Shown: positions 1 through 7,061 of the stretch, in pieces | Layout of the letters: each line of letters starts with the position of its first letter | Numbering within the stretch: position 1 is the first letter of the stretch | NCBI GenBank assembly: GCA_050742975.1 | Contig: JBOGDQ010000068.1 | Location: 1-15,058 of the forward strand | Length of the DNA: 15,058 nucleotides | Reading direction: 5' to 3' | Source: JBDTGE01 sp050742975 | Lineage (GTDB): Bacteria; Actinomycetota; Actinomycetes; Mycobacteriales; Jatrophihabitantaceae | Made by a program: the position numbers and the translations under genes | Notes under the pieces: model-generated | The model's database searches: none | What the model was told of the DNA's origin: nothing | Seen by the model: only the letters and a program-made list of their open reading frames with translations

Positions 1-1
1 C

Positions 2-568
2 GCCGAGTACGTCAAGACCCTTCACGCCGCCGACCCGCGGCCGATCCTGCTGTCCAACGCCGACGGTTCGGCCGTGGTCACAGGCACGGACCTGCTCGCC
101 CGGCTCGTCCGCCAGGTCACCCTGCCGGTGCGCTGGGACCTGTGCCTGCGCACCTGCGCAGACCTCGGTGTGAGCGCGGCCATCGAACTCCCGCCCGCCG
201 GTGCGCTCACCGGCATCGCCAAGCGAGAACTGCCCGGTGTCGAGCTCCTGGCGATCAAGTCACCGGACGACCTGGCTCGCGCGCGTCAGCTGATCGACAG
301 CCGCCCCCAGCACGGTCAAGGCGAGCACACCCCCGACTTCCGCATCGTAGTCACACCCGCCAAGGGCGTGTTCACCCGTGCCGACGGCGTGACCGAGGGC
401 GGTGACGTCGCGCGTGGCACCCGGCTGGGTACCATCGCGACGAACCGCGAGCAGCACGAGATCGTCTCGCCGGAGGCGGGGGTACTTACTGAGTGGCTTC
501 GCGACAACGGCGACATCGTCCCCGCCGGCCTACCCGTCGCGCGCATCCACAACGGATCGGACTACTGA
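2..568 (+). CDS. fabD: Malonyl-CoA:ACP transacylase FabD, 3' part, with C-terminal lipoyl/biotinyl-like domain
   Basis: The 5' end lies before the window; 188 residues are visible. FabD moves malonyl from CoA to the ACP thiol in the cytoplasm, supplying extender units for type II fatty acid synthesis. The first ~95 visible residues match the FabD C-terminus, including VRWDLCLRTCADLG, IELPPAGALTGIAKREL and a closing LAIKSPDDLARARQLID helix. The catalytic GHSxG and active-site His lie upstream and are not seen. After a short linker rich in Gln, Gly and His, bases 338-565 encode about 76 extra residues. Their pattern (GVFTRADG, GDVARGTRLGTI, SPEAGVLTEWL, GDIVPAGLPVARI) is that of a lipoyl/biotinyl barrel-sandwich domain, which ordinary FabD lacks. 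At the hairpin where TDK or AMK would hold the modifiable lysine, the sequence is TNR. The stop overlaps the fabH start (TGATG), so translation is probably coupled. The FabD call is secure; the role of the extra domain is unknown. Confidence 0.9.
   Translation, partial: AEYVKTLHAADPRPILLSNADGSAVVTGTDLLARLVRQVTLPVRWDLCLRTCADLGVSAAIELPPAGALTGIAKRELPGVELLAIKSPDDLARARQLIDSRPQHGQGEHTPDFRIVVTPAKGVFTRADGVTEGGDVARGTRLGTIATNREQHEIVSPEAGVLTEWLRDNGDIVPAGLPVARIHNGSDY
338..565 (+). other. Lipoyl/biotinyl-like domain fused to FabD, lysine replaced by arginine
   Basis: This is a sub-domain of the FabD chain. Aligning IATNREQHEI with lipoyl IETDKATVEV or biotinyl LEAMKMEHEI puts Arg (codon 446-448) where the modified Lys normally sits. 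The flanking features SPEAG, a hydrophobic strand and GDIVPAGLPVARI fit the second half of the fold. The domain probably folds but cannot carry lipoate or biotin at the usual place. It may serve in protein docking or dimerisation; that is inference. Confidence 0.7.
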
Positions 569-1536
569 TGGCGCAGCTCAACGACTCGTCCGGGCCCGTC
601 GGCGCCCGAATCCTAGGACTGGGTCACTACCGGCCGGCGAACGTCGTGACCAACCACGATCTGATCGCGCGCGGCGTCGACACCGACGACGAGTGGATCA
701 AGACCCGGGTGGGTATCGCCGAACGACGTTGGGCGGACGAGGACGAGACCGTGGTCGACATGGCCGAGGCCGCCGCGAGCAAGGCGCTGGCCGCCAGTGG
801 CGTGCCGACCGGCGAGGTCGACCTGGTCCTGGTCGCCACCTGCACGATGCCGACCCCGATCCCCGCCGCGGCGCCGCAGTTGGCCGCCCGACTCGGCATC
901 GACGCTCCCGGCGCGTACGACATCAACTCCGGATGCTCCGGGTTCGTCTACGCGCTGAACGTGGCCTCGTCCGCCGTCCGGGCCGGACAGGCGCGCAACG
1001 TCCTGATCGTCGCGTCCGAGCGGTTCTCCGGCTGGCTGGACATGACCGACCGCTCGACCTGCATCATCCTGGCCGACGGCGCGGGCGCCGCCGTCGTCGG
1101 GCCGTCCGACGTCGTGGGCATGGGTCCGGTCGTCTGGGGCAGCGACGGCGAGAAGTCCGACACCGTCATCATCGACGAAGCCAGCGGCTTCTTCTGGCAG
1201 GAGGGCCAGACGGTCTACCGCTGGGCCACCTCCAAGATGGCGCCCGTCGGGCTGGAGGCCTGCCGCCGCGCCGGTGTCGAGCCCGCCGACCTCGCCGCGT
1301 TCGTGCCGCACCAGGCGAACCTGCGAATCATCGACGCCATCGCCAAGCGCCTCGGCGTGCCGGACGCGGTTGTCGCGCGCGACATCGTCACGTCCGGCAA
1401 CACCTCAGCTGCCACGATCCCGATCGCGCTGTCGCGCATGGTCGAGCGCGGCGAGCTCGAGTCCGGTGCCCCGGTTCTGCTGCTCGGGTTCGGCTCCGGC
1501 CTCGCCTACGCAGGACAGGTAGTGCTCGCGCCGTAA
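568..1536 (+). CDS. fabH: Beta-ketoacyl-ACP synthase III (FabH)
   Basis: FabH condenses an acyl-CoA starter (acetyl-CoA, or branched primers in many actinobacteria) with malonyl-ACP, starting each fatty acid chain. The protein has 322 residues, normal for the family. The thiolase-fold catalytic triad is visible: Cys123 in INSGCSGF, His248 in VPHQAN and Asn278 in SGNTSAAT. GFGSGLAY near the C-terminus is also typical. I chose the ATG at 568 because it overlaps the fabD stop and leads straight into ARILGLGHYRP. A longer frame opening at 493 would add an arginine-rich stretch antiparallel to nothing known and would overlap the conserved end of fabD. No strong ribosome binding site is visible, which fits coupled translation. 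A 66-base gap with a hairpin follows before acpP. Primer specificity (straight or branched) cannot be read from the sequence by eye. Confidence 0.95.
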   Translation: MAQLNDSSGPVGARILGLGHYRPANVVTNHDLIARGVDTDDEWIKTRVGIAERRWADEDETVVDMAEAAASKALAASGVPTGEVDLVLVATCTMPTPIPAAAPQLAARLGIDAPGAYDINSGCSGFVYALNVASSAVRAGQARNVLIVASERFSGWLDMTDRSTCIILADGAGAAVVGPSDVVGMGPVVWGSDGEKSDTVIIDEASGFFWQEGQTVYRWATSKMAPVGLEACRRAGVEPADLAAFVPHQANLRIIDAIAKRLGVPDAVVARDIVTSGNTSAATIPIALSRMVERGELESGAPVLLLGFGSGLAYAGQVVLAP

Positions 1537-1547
1537 CGTTCTCCGCT

Positions 1548-1566
1548 ACCGCCCGGCGTGGGCGGT
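1548..1566 (+). terminator. Intercistronic hairpin between fabH and acpP
   Basis: ACCGCCC (1548-1554) and GGGCGGT (1560-1566) form a perfect 7-bp stem with a 5-base loop, starting 11 bases after the fabH stop. No T-run follows, so it is more likely an RNA-processing or stability element, or a partial terminator, than a full stop. Such an element could set acpP output apart from fabH. The function is inferred. Confidence 0.45.
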
Positions 1567-1602
1567 GCAGTCAACCGAAGTATCACAACGAAGGGAAATC
1601 CC

Positions 1603-1854
1603 GTGGCCAGTGCCGACGAGATCCGCGCAGGACTCGCCTCCATCCTCGAAGAGGTCGCCGACGTCGCTCCTGGGGACGTCTCCGACGAGAAGAGCTTCAC
1701 CGACGATCTGGACGTCGACTCGCTGTCGATGGTCGAGGTCGCCATGGCCGCCGAGGAGCAGTTCGGCGTGACGATCCCGGATGACGAGCTGCCGAAGCTC
1801 AAGACCGTAGGCGACGCCGTCAAGTACATCGGCGACAACGCGGTGAACACCTGA
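1603..1854 (+). CDS. acpP: Acyl carrier protein
   Basis: This small acidic carrier (83 residues) holds growing acyl chains on a 4'-phosphopantetheine arm while they pass between FabD, FabH and FabF. The attachment serine is Ser40 in the motif DLDVDSLSMVEV, followed by the usual acidic recognition helix (EEQFGVTIPDDEL). The start is GTG at 1603, preceded by AAGGGA at 1591-1596. An in-frame GTG at 1558 lies inside the intercistronic hairpin and would add 15 residues with no ACP similarity, so I reject it. Its stop overlaps the fabF start (TGATG), implying coupled translation. Its place between fabH and fabF matches the Streptomyces arrangement. The call is firm; dedication to fatty acids rather than a polyketide is inferred from the neighbours. 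Confidence 0.95.
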   Translation: MASADEIRAGLASILEEVADVAPGDVSDEKSFTDDLDVDSLSMVEVAMAAEEQFGVTIPDDELPKLKTVGDAVKYIGDNAVNT

Positions 1855-3077
1855 TGGATGACGTCGTCGTCACCGGCCTGGGCGCGACTACCCCGCTCGG
1901 CGGCGACGTGGCGACGTTCTGGGCCGGCCTGCTCGCGGGCCGGTCCGGAGTCGTGGCCCTGACCCAGGACTGGGCCGCCGACCTCAGCGTCCGCATCGCC
2001 GCGCCGATGGCCGTCGATCCCAGCGAGGTGCTCCCCCGCGTCCAGGCCCGCCGGCTGGACCGCAGCGAGCAGGCCGCCATTGTCGCGGCGCGTGAGGCGT
2101 GGGCGGACGCCGGGTTCACCGGCAAGGCCAGCGAGAACGGGCTGGACGCGACCCGGGTCGCGGTCGTCATCGGCACCGGCATCGGCGGCGTCACGAGCCT
2201 GCTGGCGCAGTACGACATCCTGCTGGCGAAGGGGCCCTCGCGGGTTTCGCCGCTGCTCATCCCGATGAACATGCCCAACGGCCCGGCGGCCTATGTCGGC
2301 ATCGAGCTCGGCGCGCAGGCCGGAGTGCACACCACCGTCTCGGCCTGCGCATCCGGCTCGGAGGCGATCGCCTTCGGCCTCGACCTGCTGCACCTCGACC
2401 GCGCCGACGTGGTGGTGGTGGGTGGCACCGAGGCGTGCATCCACCCGCTGAACATCGCCGGCTTCGCGCAAATGCGGGCGATGTCCTCGCGCAACGACGA
2501 GCCGCAGCGCGCATCCCGACCATGGGACAAGGGCCGCGACGGATTCGTGCTGGGCGAGGGCGCCGGCGTGCTCGTGCTGGAGCGCGCCTCGGGCGCGGCG
2601 GCGCGCGGTCGCGAGCCGTACGCCGTGCTGGCGGCAGCCGCGATCACCTCGGACGCGTACGACATCGTCCAGCCGCACAAGGGTGGCCAGGTGCGCGCGC
2701 TCACGCTCGCCGTCGAGCGCTCGGATCTGAGCTTCGACGACATCGTCCACATCAACGCGCACGCTACCTCCACGCCGGTCGGCGACATGGGTGAGGCCGG
2801 CGCGATCGCCGAGCTGTTCGGCGAGGACACCGTCGTCACCGGGACGAAGTCGATGACCGGTCACCTGCTCGGTGCCGCGGGCGCGATCGAAGCGATCGCC
2901 ACCGTGCTGACCGTCCGCAACGATCTCGTCCCGCCGACGATCAACCTCGAGGATCCCGACGACGAGCTGCATGTCGACGTCCCCCGCGAGCCGCGCGAGA
3001 TGTCGGTGAGCGCCGCGATCAACGACTCGTTCGGCTTCGGCGGGCACAACGCCTCACTGCTGTTCCGCAAGGTCTGA
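1854..3077 (+). CDS. fabF: Beta-ketoacyl-ACP synthase II (FabF/KAS II)
   Basis: FabF extends acyl-ACP by decarboxylative Claisen condensation with malonyl-ACP. The protein has 407 residues, close to the usual 410. The Cys-His-His active site is complete: Cys165 in VSACASGSEA, His303 in INAHATSTPVGD and His337 in KSMTGHLLGAAGA. The C-terminal NDSFGFGGHNASL is diagnostic of the family. Because the active-site Cys is present, it is a true condensing enzyme, not a chain-length factor. The ATG at 1854 overlaps the acpP stop. The carboxylase gene follows after 15 bases. The mycobacterial counterparts are KasA and KasB, but only one such gene is present here, with fabH retained in the operon. The call is firm. 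Confidence 0.96.
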   Translation: MDDVVVTGLGATTPLGGDVATFWAGLLAGRSGVVALTQDWAADLSVRIAAPMAVDPSEVLPRVQARRLDRSEQAAIVAAREAWADAGFTGKASENGLDATRVAVVIGTGIGGVTSLLAQYDILLAKGPSRVSPLLIPMNMPNGPAAYVGIELGAQAGVHTTVSACASGSEAIAFGLDLLHLDRADVVVVGGTEACIHPLNIAGFAQMRAMSSRNDEPQRASRPWDKGRDGFVLGEGAGVLVLERASGAAARGREPYAVLAAAAITSDAYDIVQPHKGGQVRALTLAVERSDLSFDDIVHINAHATSTPVGDMGEAGAIAELFGEDTVVTGTKSMTGHLLGAAGAIEAIATVLTVRNDLVPPTINLEDPDDELHVDVPREPREMSVSAAINDSFGFGGHNASLLFRKV

Positions 3078-3092
3078 GAGGGGAATCGCACC

Positions 3093-4511
3093 GTGACCAC
3101 CCTGGCCGAGCCACCGACCCCGCTCGACGCCCGCGACCCACGTGATCCCGAGCTGCGGCTGGAGAGCCTGTTCGACGCGGGCTCGGTGCAGCTGCTGCGA
3201 CCTCGCGACACCAGCGGTGTGGTCACGGCCCGCGGGACCGTCGACGGCTCGCCGGCCGTCGCGTTCTGCACGGACGCGACCGTGATGGGTGGCGCGATGG
3301 GAGCCGAGGGCTGCGAGCACATCGTCGATGCCATCGACGTCGCGGTGCGCGAGCGCGTCCCCGTCCTGGGCCTGTGGCACTCCGGTGGCGCGCGGCTGGC
3401 CGAAGGAGTGCTCGCGCTGCACGCGGTCGGGCTGGTGTTCCAGGCGATGATCCGCGCGTCCGGGCGGGTGCCGCAGATCTCCGTAGTGCTCGGCGCGGCG
3501 GCCGGCGGTGCTGCCTACGGGCCGGCACTGACGGATCTGGTGATCATGTCCCAGGGCGGCCGGGTGTTCGTGACCGGACCGGACGTGGTTCGCTCGGTCA
3601 CCGGCGAGAACGTCGACATGGAGTCGCTCGGCGGCGCTGACACGCACGGTCGGCGCAGCGGCGTCGTGCACATCGTCACCGACACCGAGGCCGAGGCGCT
3701 CGACGCGGCTCGCAGGGCAACCACCCTGTTCGCGCAACAGGGCGGGTTCGACCTGTCCCTGCTCGGCCCCGACCGCGACCTGGCCACGCTGCTGCCGGAG
3801 AACCCGAAGCGGGCGTATGACGTGCACCCACTCGTGGCCGGCGTCCTGGACGACGACACGTTTCTCGAGCTGCACGCGAAGTGGGCGCCGAACATCGTGA
3901 CCGGACTCGGCCGCCTGACCGGCCGGACCGTCGGCGTCATCGCGAACAACCCGCTGCGCCTGGGCGGATGCCTGGACTCGCCGTCGGCGGAGAAGGCCGC
4001 TCGCTTCGTGCGCATGTGCGACGCGTTCGGGATCCCGCTCGTCGTGCTCGTGGACGTCCCGGGTTACCTGCCGGGGGTCGGCCAGGAGTGGGACGGCATC
4101 GTGCGGCGCGGGGCGAAGCTGCTGCACGCGTTCGGCGAGGCAGTCGTGCCCCGCGTGACGCTGGTGACGCGCAAGACCTACGGCGGTGCCTACATCGCAA
4201 TGAACTCGCGCGCGCTGGGATCGAACCGGGTGCTCGCTTGGCCCGGTGCTGAGGTCGCGGTCATGGGTGCGTCCGCCGCGGTCGGCATCCTGCACCGCAA
4301 GAAGCTCGCAGCGGCGCTTCCCGGAGAGCGCGAGGCGCTGCATGCGCAGCTGGCCGAGGAGCACGAGCGGATCGCCGGTGGCGTCGCGCGGGCGGTGGAG
4401 CTGGGTGTGGTCGACGAGCTGATCGAGCCGCCCCGTACCCGCGCCGCGATCGCCGAGGCGCTGGCGGTAACTCCCGCGGGGCGCGGCGCCCACGGCAACA
4501 TACCTCTCTAA
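3093..4511 (+). CDS. accD6: Acyl-CoA carboxylase carboxyltransferase (beta) subunit, AccD6-like
   Basis: This is the carboxyltransferase half of an acetyl-/propionyl-CoA carboxylase. It moves CO2 from biotin on a separate alpha subunit to acyl-CoA, making malonyl-CoA (or methylmalonyl-CoA). Crotonase-fold landmarks are present: HSGGARLAEG and GAAAGGAAYGPALTD in the N-half, and VDVPGYLPGVGQEWDGIVRRGAKLL and RKTYGGAYIAMNSRALG in the C-half. There is no N-terminal zinc ribbon as in E. coli AccD. At 472 residues it is shorter than typical PccB (~530) and close to mycobacterial AccD6, which also ends the fabD cluster; that position supports the AccD6 name. The start is GTG at 3093 with GAGAGGGG (3077-3084) upstream. 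It supplies the substrate that FabD loads. No alpha or epsilon subunit is in the window. The family is certain; substrate choice is inferred from context. Confidence 0.9.
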   Translation: MTTLAEPPTPLDARDPRDPELRLESLFDAGSVQLLRPRDTSGVVTARGTVDGSPAVAFCTDATVMGGAMGAEGCEHIVDAIDVAVRERVPVLGLWHSGGARLAEGVLALHAVGLVFQAMIRASGRVPQISVVLGAAAGGAAYGPALTDLVIMSQGGRVFVTGPDVVRSVTGENVDMESLGGADTHGRRSGVVHIVTDTEAEALDAARRATTLFAQQGGFDLSLLGPDRDLATLLPENPKRAYDVHPLVAGVLDDDTFLELHAKWAPNIVTGLGRLTGRTVGVIANNPLRLGGCLDSPSAEKAARFVRMCDAFGIPLVVLVDVPGYLPGVGQEWDGIVRRGAKLLHAFGEAVVPRVTLVTRKTYGGAYIAMNSRALGSNRVLAWPGAEVAVMGASAAVGILHRKKLAAALPGEREALHAQLAEEHERIAGGVARAVELGVVDELIEPPRTRAAIAEALAVTPAGRGAHGNIPL

Positions 4512-4513
4512 TT

Positions 4514-4531
4514 GTCCGCGCCGACGCGGAC
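4514..4531 (+). terminator. Hairpin just after the fatty acid operon
   Basis: GTCCGCG (4514-4520), loop CCGA and CGCGGAC (4525-4531) form a perfect 7-bp stem three bases after the accD stop. It is followed by only two Ts, so it is a U-poor terminator of the kind common in GC-rich actinobacteria. Being symmetric, it could also act on transcripts arriving from the minus strand. Confidence 0.55.
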
Positions 4532-4537
4532 CTTAGC

Positions 4538-4618
4538 CCGCCCCAAAGAGCAGGGCGGATCGCGCGGCCCGCAGGCAAGCTCGCTCCGCTCGCGCCTGCG
4601 CGGCTCTTCGCGCGAGCG
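4538..4618. terminator. Further hairpins in the convergent accD6 / DUF3145 gap
   Basis: The 130-base gap between convergent genes holds more inverted repeats. CCGCCC (4538-4543) pairs with GGGCGG (4553-4558). CGCAGGC (4570-4576) pairs with GCCTGCG (4594-4600). CGCTCGCGC (4587-4595) pairs with GCGCGAGCG (4610-4618). The last two overlap and exclude each other. They are probably bidirectional terminators for both convergent transcripts. No T-tract is seen. Confidence 0.4.
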
Positions 4619-4641
4619 CTCATCGCGTGGATGGTCGCCCG

Positions 4642-5169
4642 CTAAACCACTTGGTGCAGGAGGCTCACCGGCTGGCCGTCGCCACCCAGGCGGTACGGCT
4701 CGAGCTCGGCGTCCCACGCCGAGCCCAGCAGTTCGTCGAGTCCGTGTCGGTACTCCTCGGCCGTGCTGGCGCGCGCGAGCAGCCCGCGCAGCCGCTCCTC
4801 GCCGACGACGACGTCGCCGTTCGCCGACGCCATGCTGCGGTGGAAGCCGCGACCGGGCACATAGGCCAGCCGTTCGCCGTCGCTGGCCCAGGTCGCATCC
4901 TCGGTGACCTCGAAGACGAGCATCGGCCAGGCGCGCAGCGAGGCGGCCAGGCGCGCGCCGGTTCCGATGGCTCCGGACCACGCCGCCTCGGCGCGCAGGT
5001 GCTGCGGTGCGGCGGGCTGCCCGCTCCACTGCATGCGGGCCGGGCGGCCGAGCACGCCGGCCAGCGCCCACTCGACGTGCGGCGCGATCGCGGAGGGCAC
5101 GCAATGCATGAACACGACACCGCGGGTGTTGGGCAGGGCGCGGCTATCCCCTGTGCGGGCGTTCGACAT
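4642..5169 (-). CDS. DUF3145 family protein of unknown function
   Basis: This is a 175-residue protein with no signal peptide or membrane segment. It resembles the actinobacterial DUF3145 family, which in Streptomyces also sits just beyond fabF. Recognisable parts are NTRGVVFMHCVPSAIAPHVEWALAGVLG near the N-terminus (in two pieces, residues ~14-41), a mid-region with MLVFEVTEDATWASDGERLAYVP and a C-terminal acidic helix ending in a tryptophan-containing GSAWDAELEPYRLGG. The ATG at 5169 has a good GGAGGTG about 6 bases upstream; a later start would lose it. Here the gene converges on the fatty acid operon rather than following it in the same direction. Recurrent linkage to fab genes suggests a role near lipid metabolism, but no activity is known to me and no catalytic motif stands out. 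Confidence 0.8.
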   Translation of the reverse strand: MSNARTGDSRALPNTRGVVFMHCVPSAIAPHVEWALAGVLGRPARMQWSGQPAAPQHLRAEAAWSGAIGTGARLAASLRAWPMLVFEVTEDATWASDGERLAYVPGRGFHRSMASANGDVVVGEERLRGLLARASTAEEYRHGLDELLGSAWDAELEPYRLGGDGQPVSLLHQVV

Positions 5170-5289
5170 AACACACCTCCGACTCGACGGCGACGCCTTC
5201 CCCAGCGGTCCGTCTCTTGTCTCGAGGTGCGTACGTGTGCATTGTGGCCCATGAGGCCCGAGTTACGCCAGTTATCCGGCCCCGGCGCG

Positions 5290-6375
5290 TCAGAACACGA
5301 CGACCGAGCGCAGGACGTCGCCGCGCGCCATCGCCGCGAAGGCGTCCTCAACCTGGTCCAGCGCGATCGTCTCGCTGACGAACTTCTCCAACGGCAGCCG
5401 GCCCTGCAGGTGCAGGTCGACGAGCAGCGGGAAATCACGCGAGGGCAGGCAGTCTCCGTACCACGAAGACTTCAGCGCACCACCGCGCGAGAACAGGTCC
5501 AGCAGCGGCAGGTCGAGTCGCAGGTCGGGCGTCGGCACCCCGACCAGCACCACCGTCCCGGCCAGGTCGCGCGCGTAGAACGCCTGCTGGTACGTCTCGG
5601 GACGGCCGACGGCGTCGATCACCACGTCGGCTCCGTTACCACCGGTCAGCCCGCGGATCGCCTCCACCGGGTCGGTGGCCCGCGAGTTGATCACATCGGT
5701 GGCGCCCAACTCCTGCGCCGTCGCGAGCTTGCGGTCATCGACGTCGACGGCGACGATCCGCGCTGCCCCGGCCAGCCGCGCTCCCGCGATCGCCGCCGCA
5801 CCGACGCCACCGCAGCCGATCACTGCGACCGAGTCGCCGCGACCGACAGCGCCGGTGTTGATCGCCGCGCCGAGCCCGGCCATCACACCGCAGCCGAGCA
5901 GGCCGGCGACCTCGGGGCGCACCGACGAATCCACCTTGGTGCACTGGCCGGCGTGCACGAGCGTCTTGTCCGCGAACGCACCGATGCCGAGCGCGGGCGA
6001 CAGCGGCGTGCCGTCGGCGAGCGTCATCGGCTGCGCTGCGTTGAACGTGTTGAAGCAGTACCACGGACGGCCGCGCCGGCAGGCCCGGCAGCTGCCGCAG
6101 ACTGCCCGCCAGTTGAGGATCACGAAATCACCAGGTGCGACGTCCGTGACCTCGTCGCCGACCGCCTCGATCACACCGGCGGCCTCATGGCCGAGCAGGA
6201 ACGGGAAGTCGTCGTTGATGCCGCCCTCGCGGTAGTGCAGGTCGGTGTGGCACACCCCGCATGCCTGGACGCGCACGAGCGCCTCACCGGGACCGGGGTC
6301 AGGAACGAGGACCGTCTCGAGCCGGACCGGCTCGCCCTTGGCCCGGCTGACGACGCCGCGAACCTCATGTGCCAT
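5290..6375 (-). CDS. mscR: S-(hydroxymethyl)mycothiol dehydrogenase (mycothiol-dependent formaldehyde dehydrogenase)
   Basis: This zinc-dependent medium-chain dehydrogenase oxidises the formaldehyde-mycothiol adduct to S-formylmycothiol with NAD+. The mycobacterial enzyme also reduces S-nitrosomycothiol. From the ATG at 6375 it has 361 residues, the length I expect for the family. Catalytic zinc ligands are Cys42 (ACGVCHTDL) and His63 (LLGHEAAG), plus the Cys in LLGCGVMAG. Structural zinc ligands are Cys93, Cys96, Cys99 and Cys107. A Rossmann segment VIGCGGVGAAAIAG ends in an acidic VDVDD, favouring NAD over NADP. DAVGRPETYQQAFYARDLAG and GGALKSSWYGDCLPSRDFP are characteristic of the mycothiol subfamily. 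An in-frame start at 6411 adds 12 residues without similarity. The metallo-hydrolase gene often found just downstream in other actinobacteria is absent; DUF3145 follows after 120 bases. A LysE exporter gene lies 42 bases upstream on the same strand. Confidence 0.93.
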   Translation of the reverse strand: MAHEVRGVVSRAKGEPVRLETVLVPDPGPGEALVRVQACGVCHTDLHYREGGINDDFPFLLGHEAAGVIEAVGDEVTDVAPGDFVILNWRAVCGSCRACRRGRPWYCFNTFNAAQPMTLADGTPLSPALGIGAFADKTLVHAGQCTKVDSSVRPEVAGLLGCGVMAGLGAAINTGAVGRGDSVAVIGCGGVGAAAIAGARLAGAARIVAVDVDDRKLATAQELGATDVINSRATDPVEAIRGLTGGNGADVVIDAVGRPETYQQAFYARDLAGTVVLVGVPTPDLRLDLPLLDLFSRGGALKSSWYGDCLPSRDFPLLVDLHLQGRLPLEKFVSETIALDQVEDAFAAMARGDVLRSVVVF

Positions 6376-6417
6376 CGCCCGATCATGCCGTGGAGCCCAC
6401 GCCGCGGGCAACGCCGG

Positions 6418-7035
6418 CTACTCGGTGACGAGCCGCACGCCGAACGCGACCAGGATCGCCCCGGTGATCAGGTCCAAGCGGCGACGGACTCGGGGCGCGT
6501 TCATCCAGGCAGTGACCTTCGCGGCCAGGCCGAGCAGGACCACCCAGTACGCCGCGGTGAGCACGATGAAGATCGCGCCGAACAGCAGCGAGGTAACCCC
6601 GACGGGATCGCCGTGCGGGACGAATCCGGGCAGGAAGGTCACGAAGAAGACGCCCACCTTCGGGTTGAGCAGGTTCGTGATCAAGCCCGCGCCGAAACCG
6701 GTCCCGAGCACACCCGCGCGCCCGGGATGCTCCGGAGCCTCCGCCGCCCTCGCGCGCGCGGAGCGAACCGCCCGGACGCCCAGCCACACCAGATACGCCG
6801 CTCCGGCGATGCGCAGCAGCTCGTAGCCGACCTCGCTCGCCCGCAGGACGGCCGCGAGACCGAGCGCAGCGGCCGCCACCCAGACCGCCAGGCCGCACAG
6901 GTTGCCGAGCGCCGTCAGCGCGCCCCGACGCCGGCCGCCGCGCATGACACCGCGAACGACGACGAGCGTGTCCGGTCCCGGCAGCACCACGATGAATGCG
7001 GCAGCGAGCGAGAACGCGGCGATGGCGACGAGCAC
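6418..7035 (-). CDS. LysE/RhtB family exporter
   Basis: This is a 205-residue inner-membrane protein with about six hydrophobic segments, the usual LysE/RhtB layout. The N-terminal signature includes LPGPDTLVVVRGVMRGGRRRG, where Pro-Gly-Pro-Asp is the family hallmark. GFGAGLITNLLNPKVGVFFVTFLPGFV (residues ~112-138, seen in parts) is the second conserved block, containing the NPK motif. Relatives export amino acids or related small molecules; the substrate cannot be told here. The start is GTG at 7035 with only a weak GAGG close by. The gene sits 26 bases after the regulator gene and 42 bases before mscR, all on the minus strand, so the three may be one transcript. Family call confident, substrate unknown. 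Confidence 0.88.
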   Translation of the reverse strand: MLVAIAAFSLAAAFIVVLPGPDTLVVVRGVMRGGRRRGALTALGNLCGLAVWVAAAALGLAAVLRASEVGYELLRIAGAAYLVWLGVRAVRSARARAAEAPEHPGRAGVLGTGFGAGLITNLLNPKVGVFFVTFLPGFVPHGDPVGVTSLLFGAIFIVLTAAYWVVLLGLAAKVTAWMNAPRVRRRLDLITGAILVAFGVRLVTE

Positions 7036-7061
7036 GCCTCAATCGTACGGTCCGGACGGCG

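Noticed and set aside
402..1784. Long plus-strand open frame (460 codons) across fabD end, fabH and acpP
   Set aside because: Arginine-rich out-of-frame reading of fabH and acpP, produced by high GC; no domain character.
1506..3047. 513-codon minus-strand open frame opposite acpP and fabF
   Set aside because: Antisense shadow; composition rich in Arg, Asp, His and Gly with no recognisable motif, while the plus strand encodes intact FabF.
3054..4493. 479-codon minus-strand open frame opposite accD6
   Set aside because: Antisense shadow of a full-length carboxyltransferase gene.
5170..5289. Small gene or terminator/promoter pair between mscR and DUF3145
   Set aside because: No open frame with a ribosome binding site, no strong hairpin, and no convincing -35/-10; only the DUF3145 ribosome binding site is clear.
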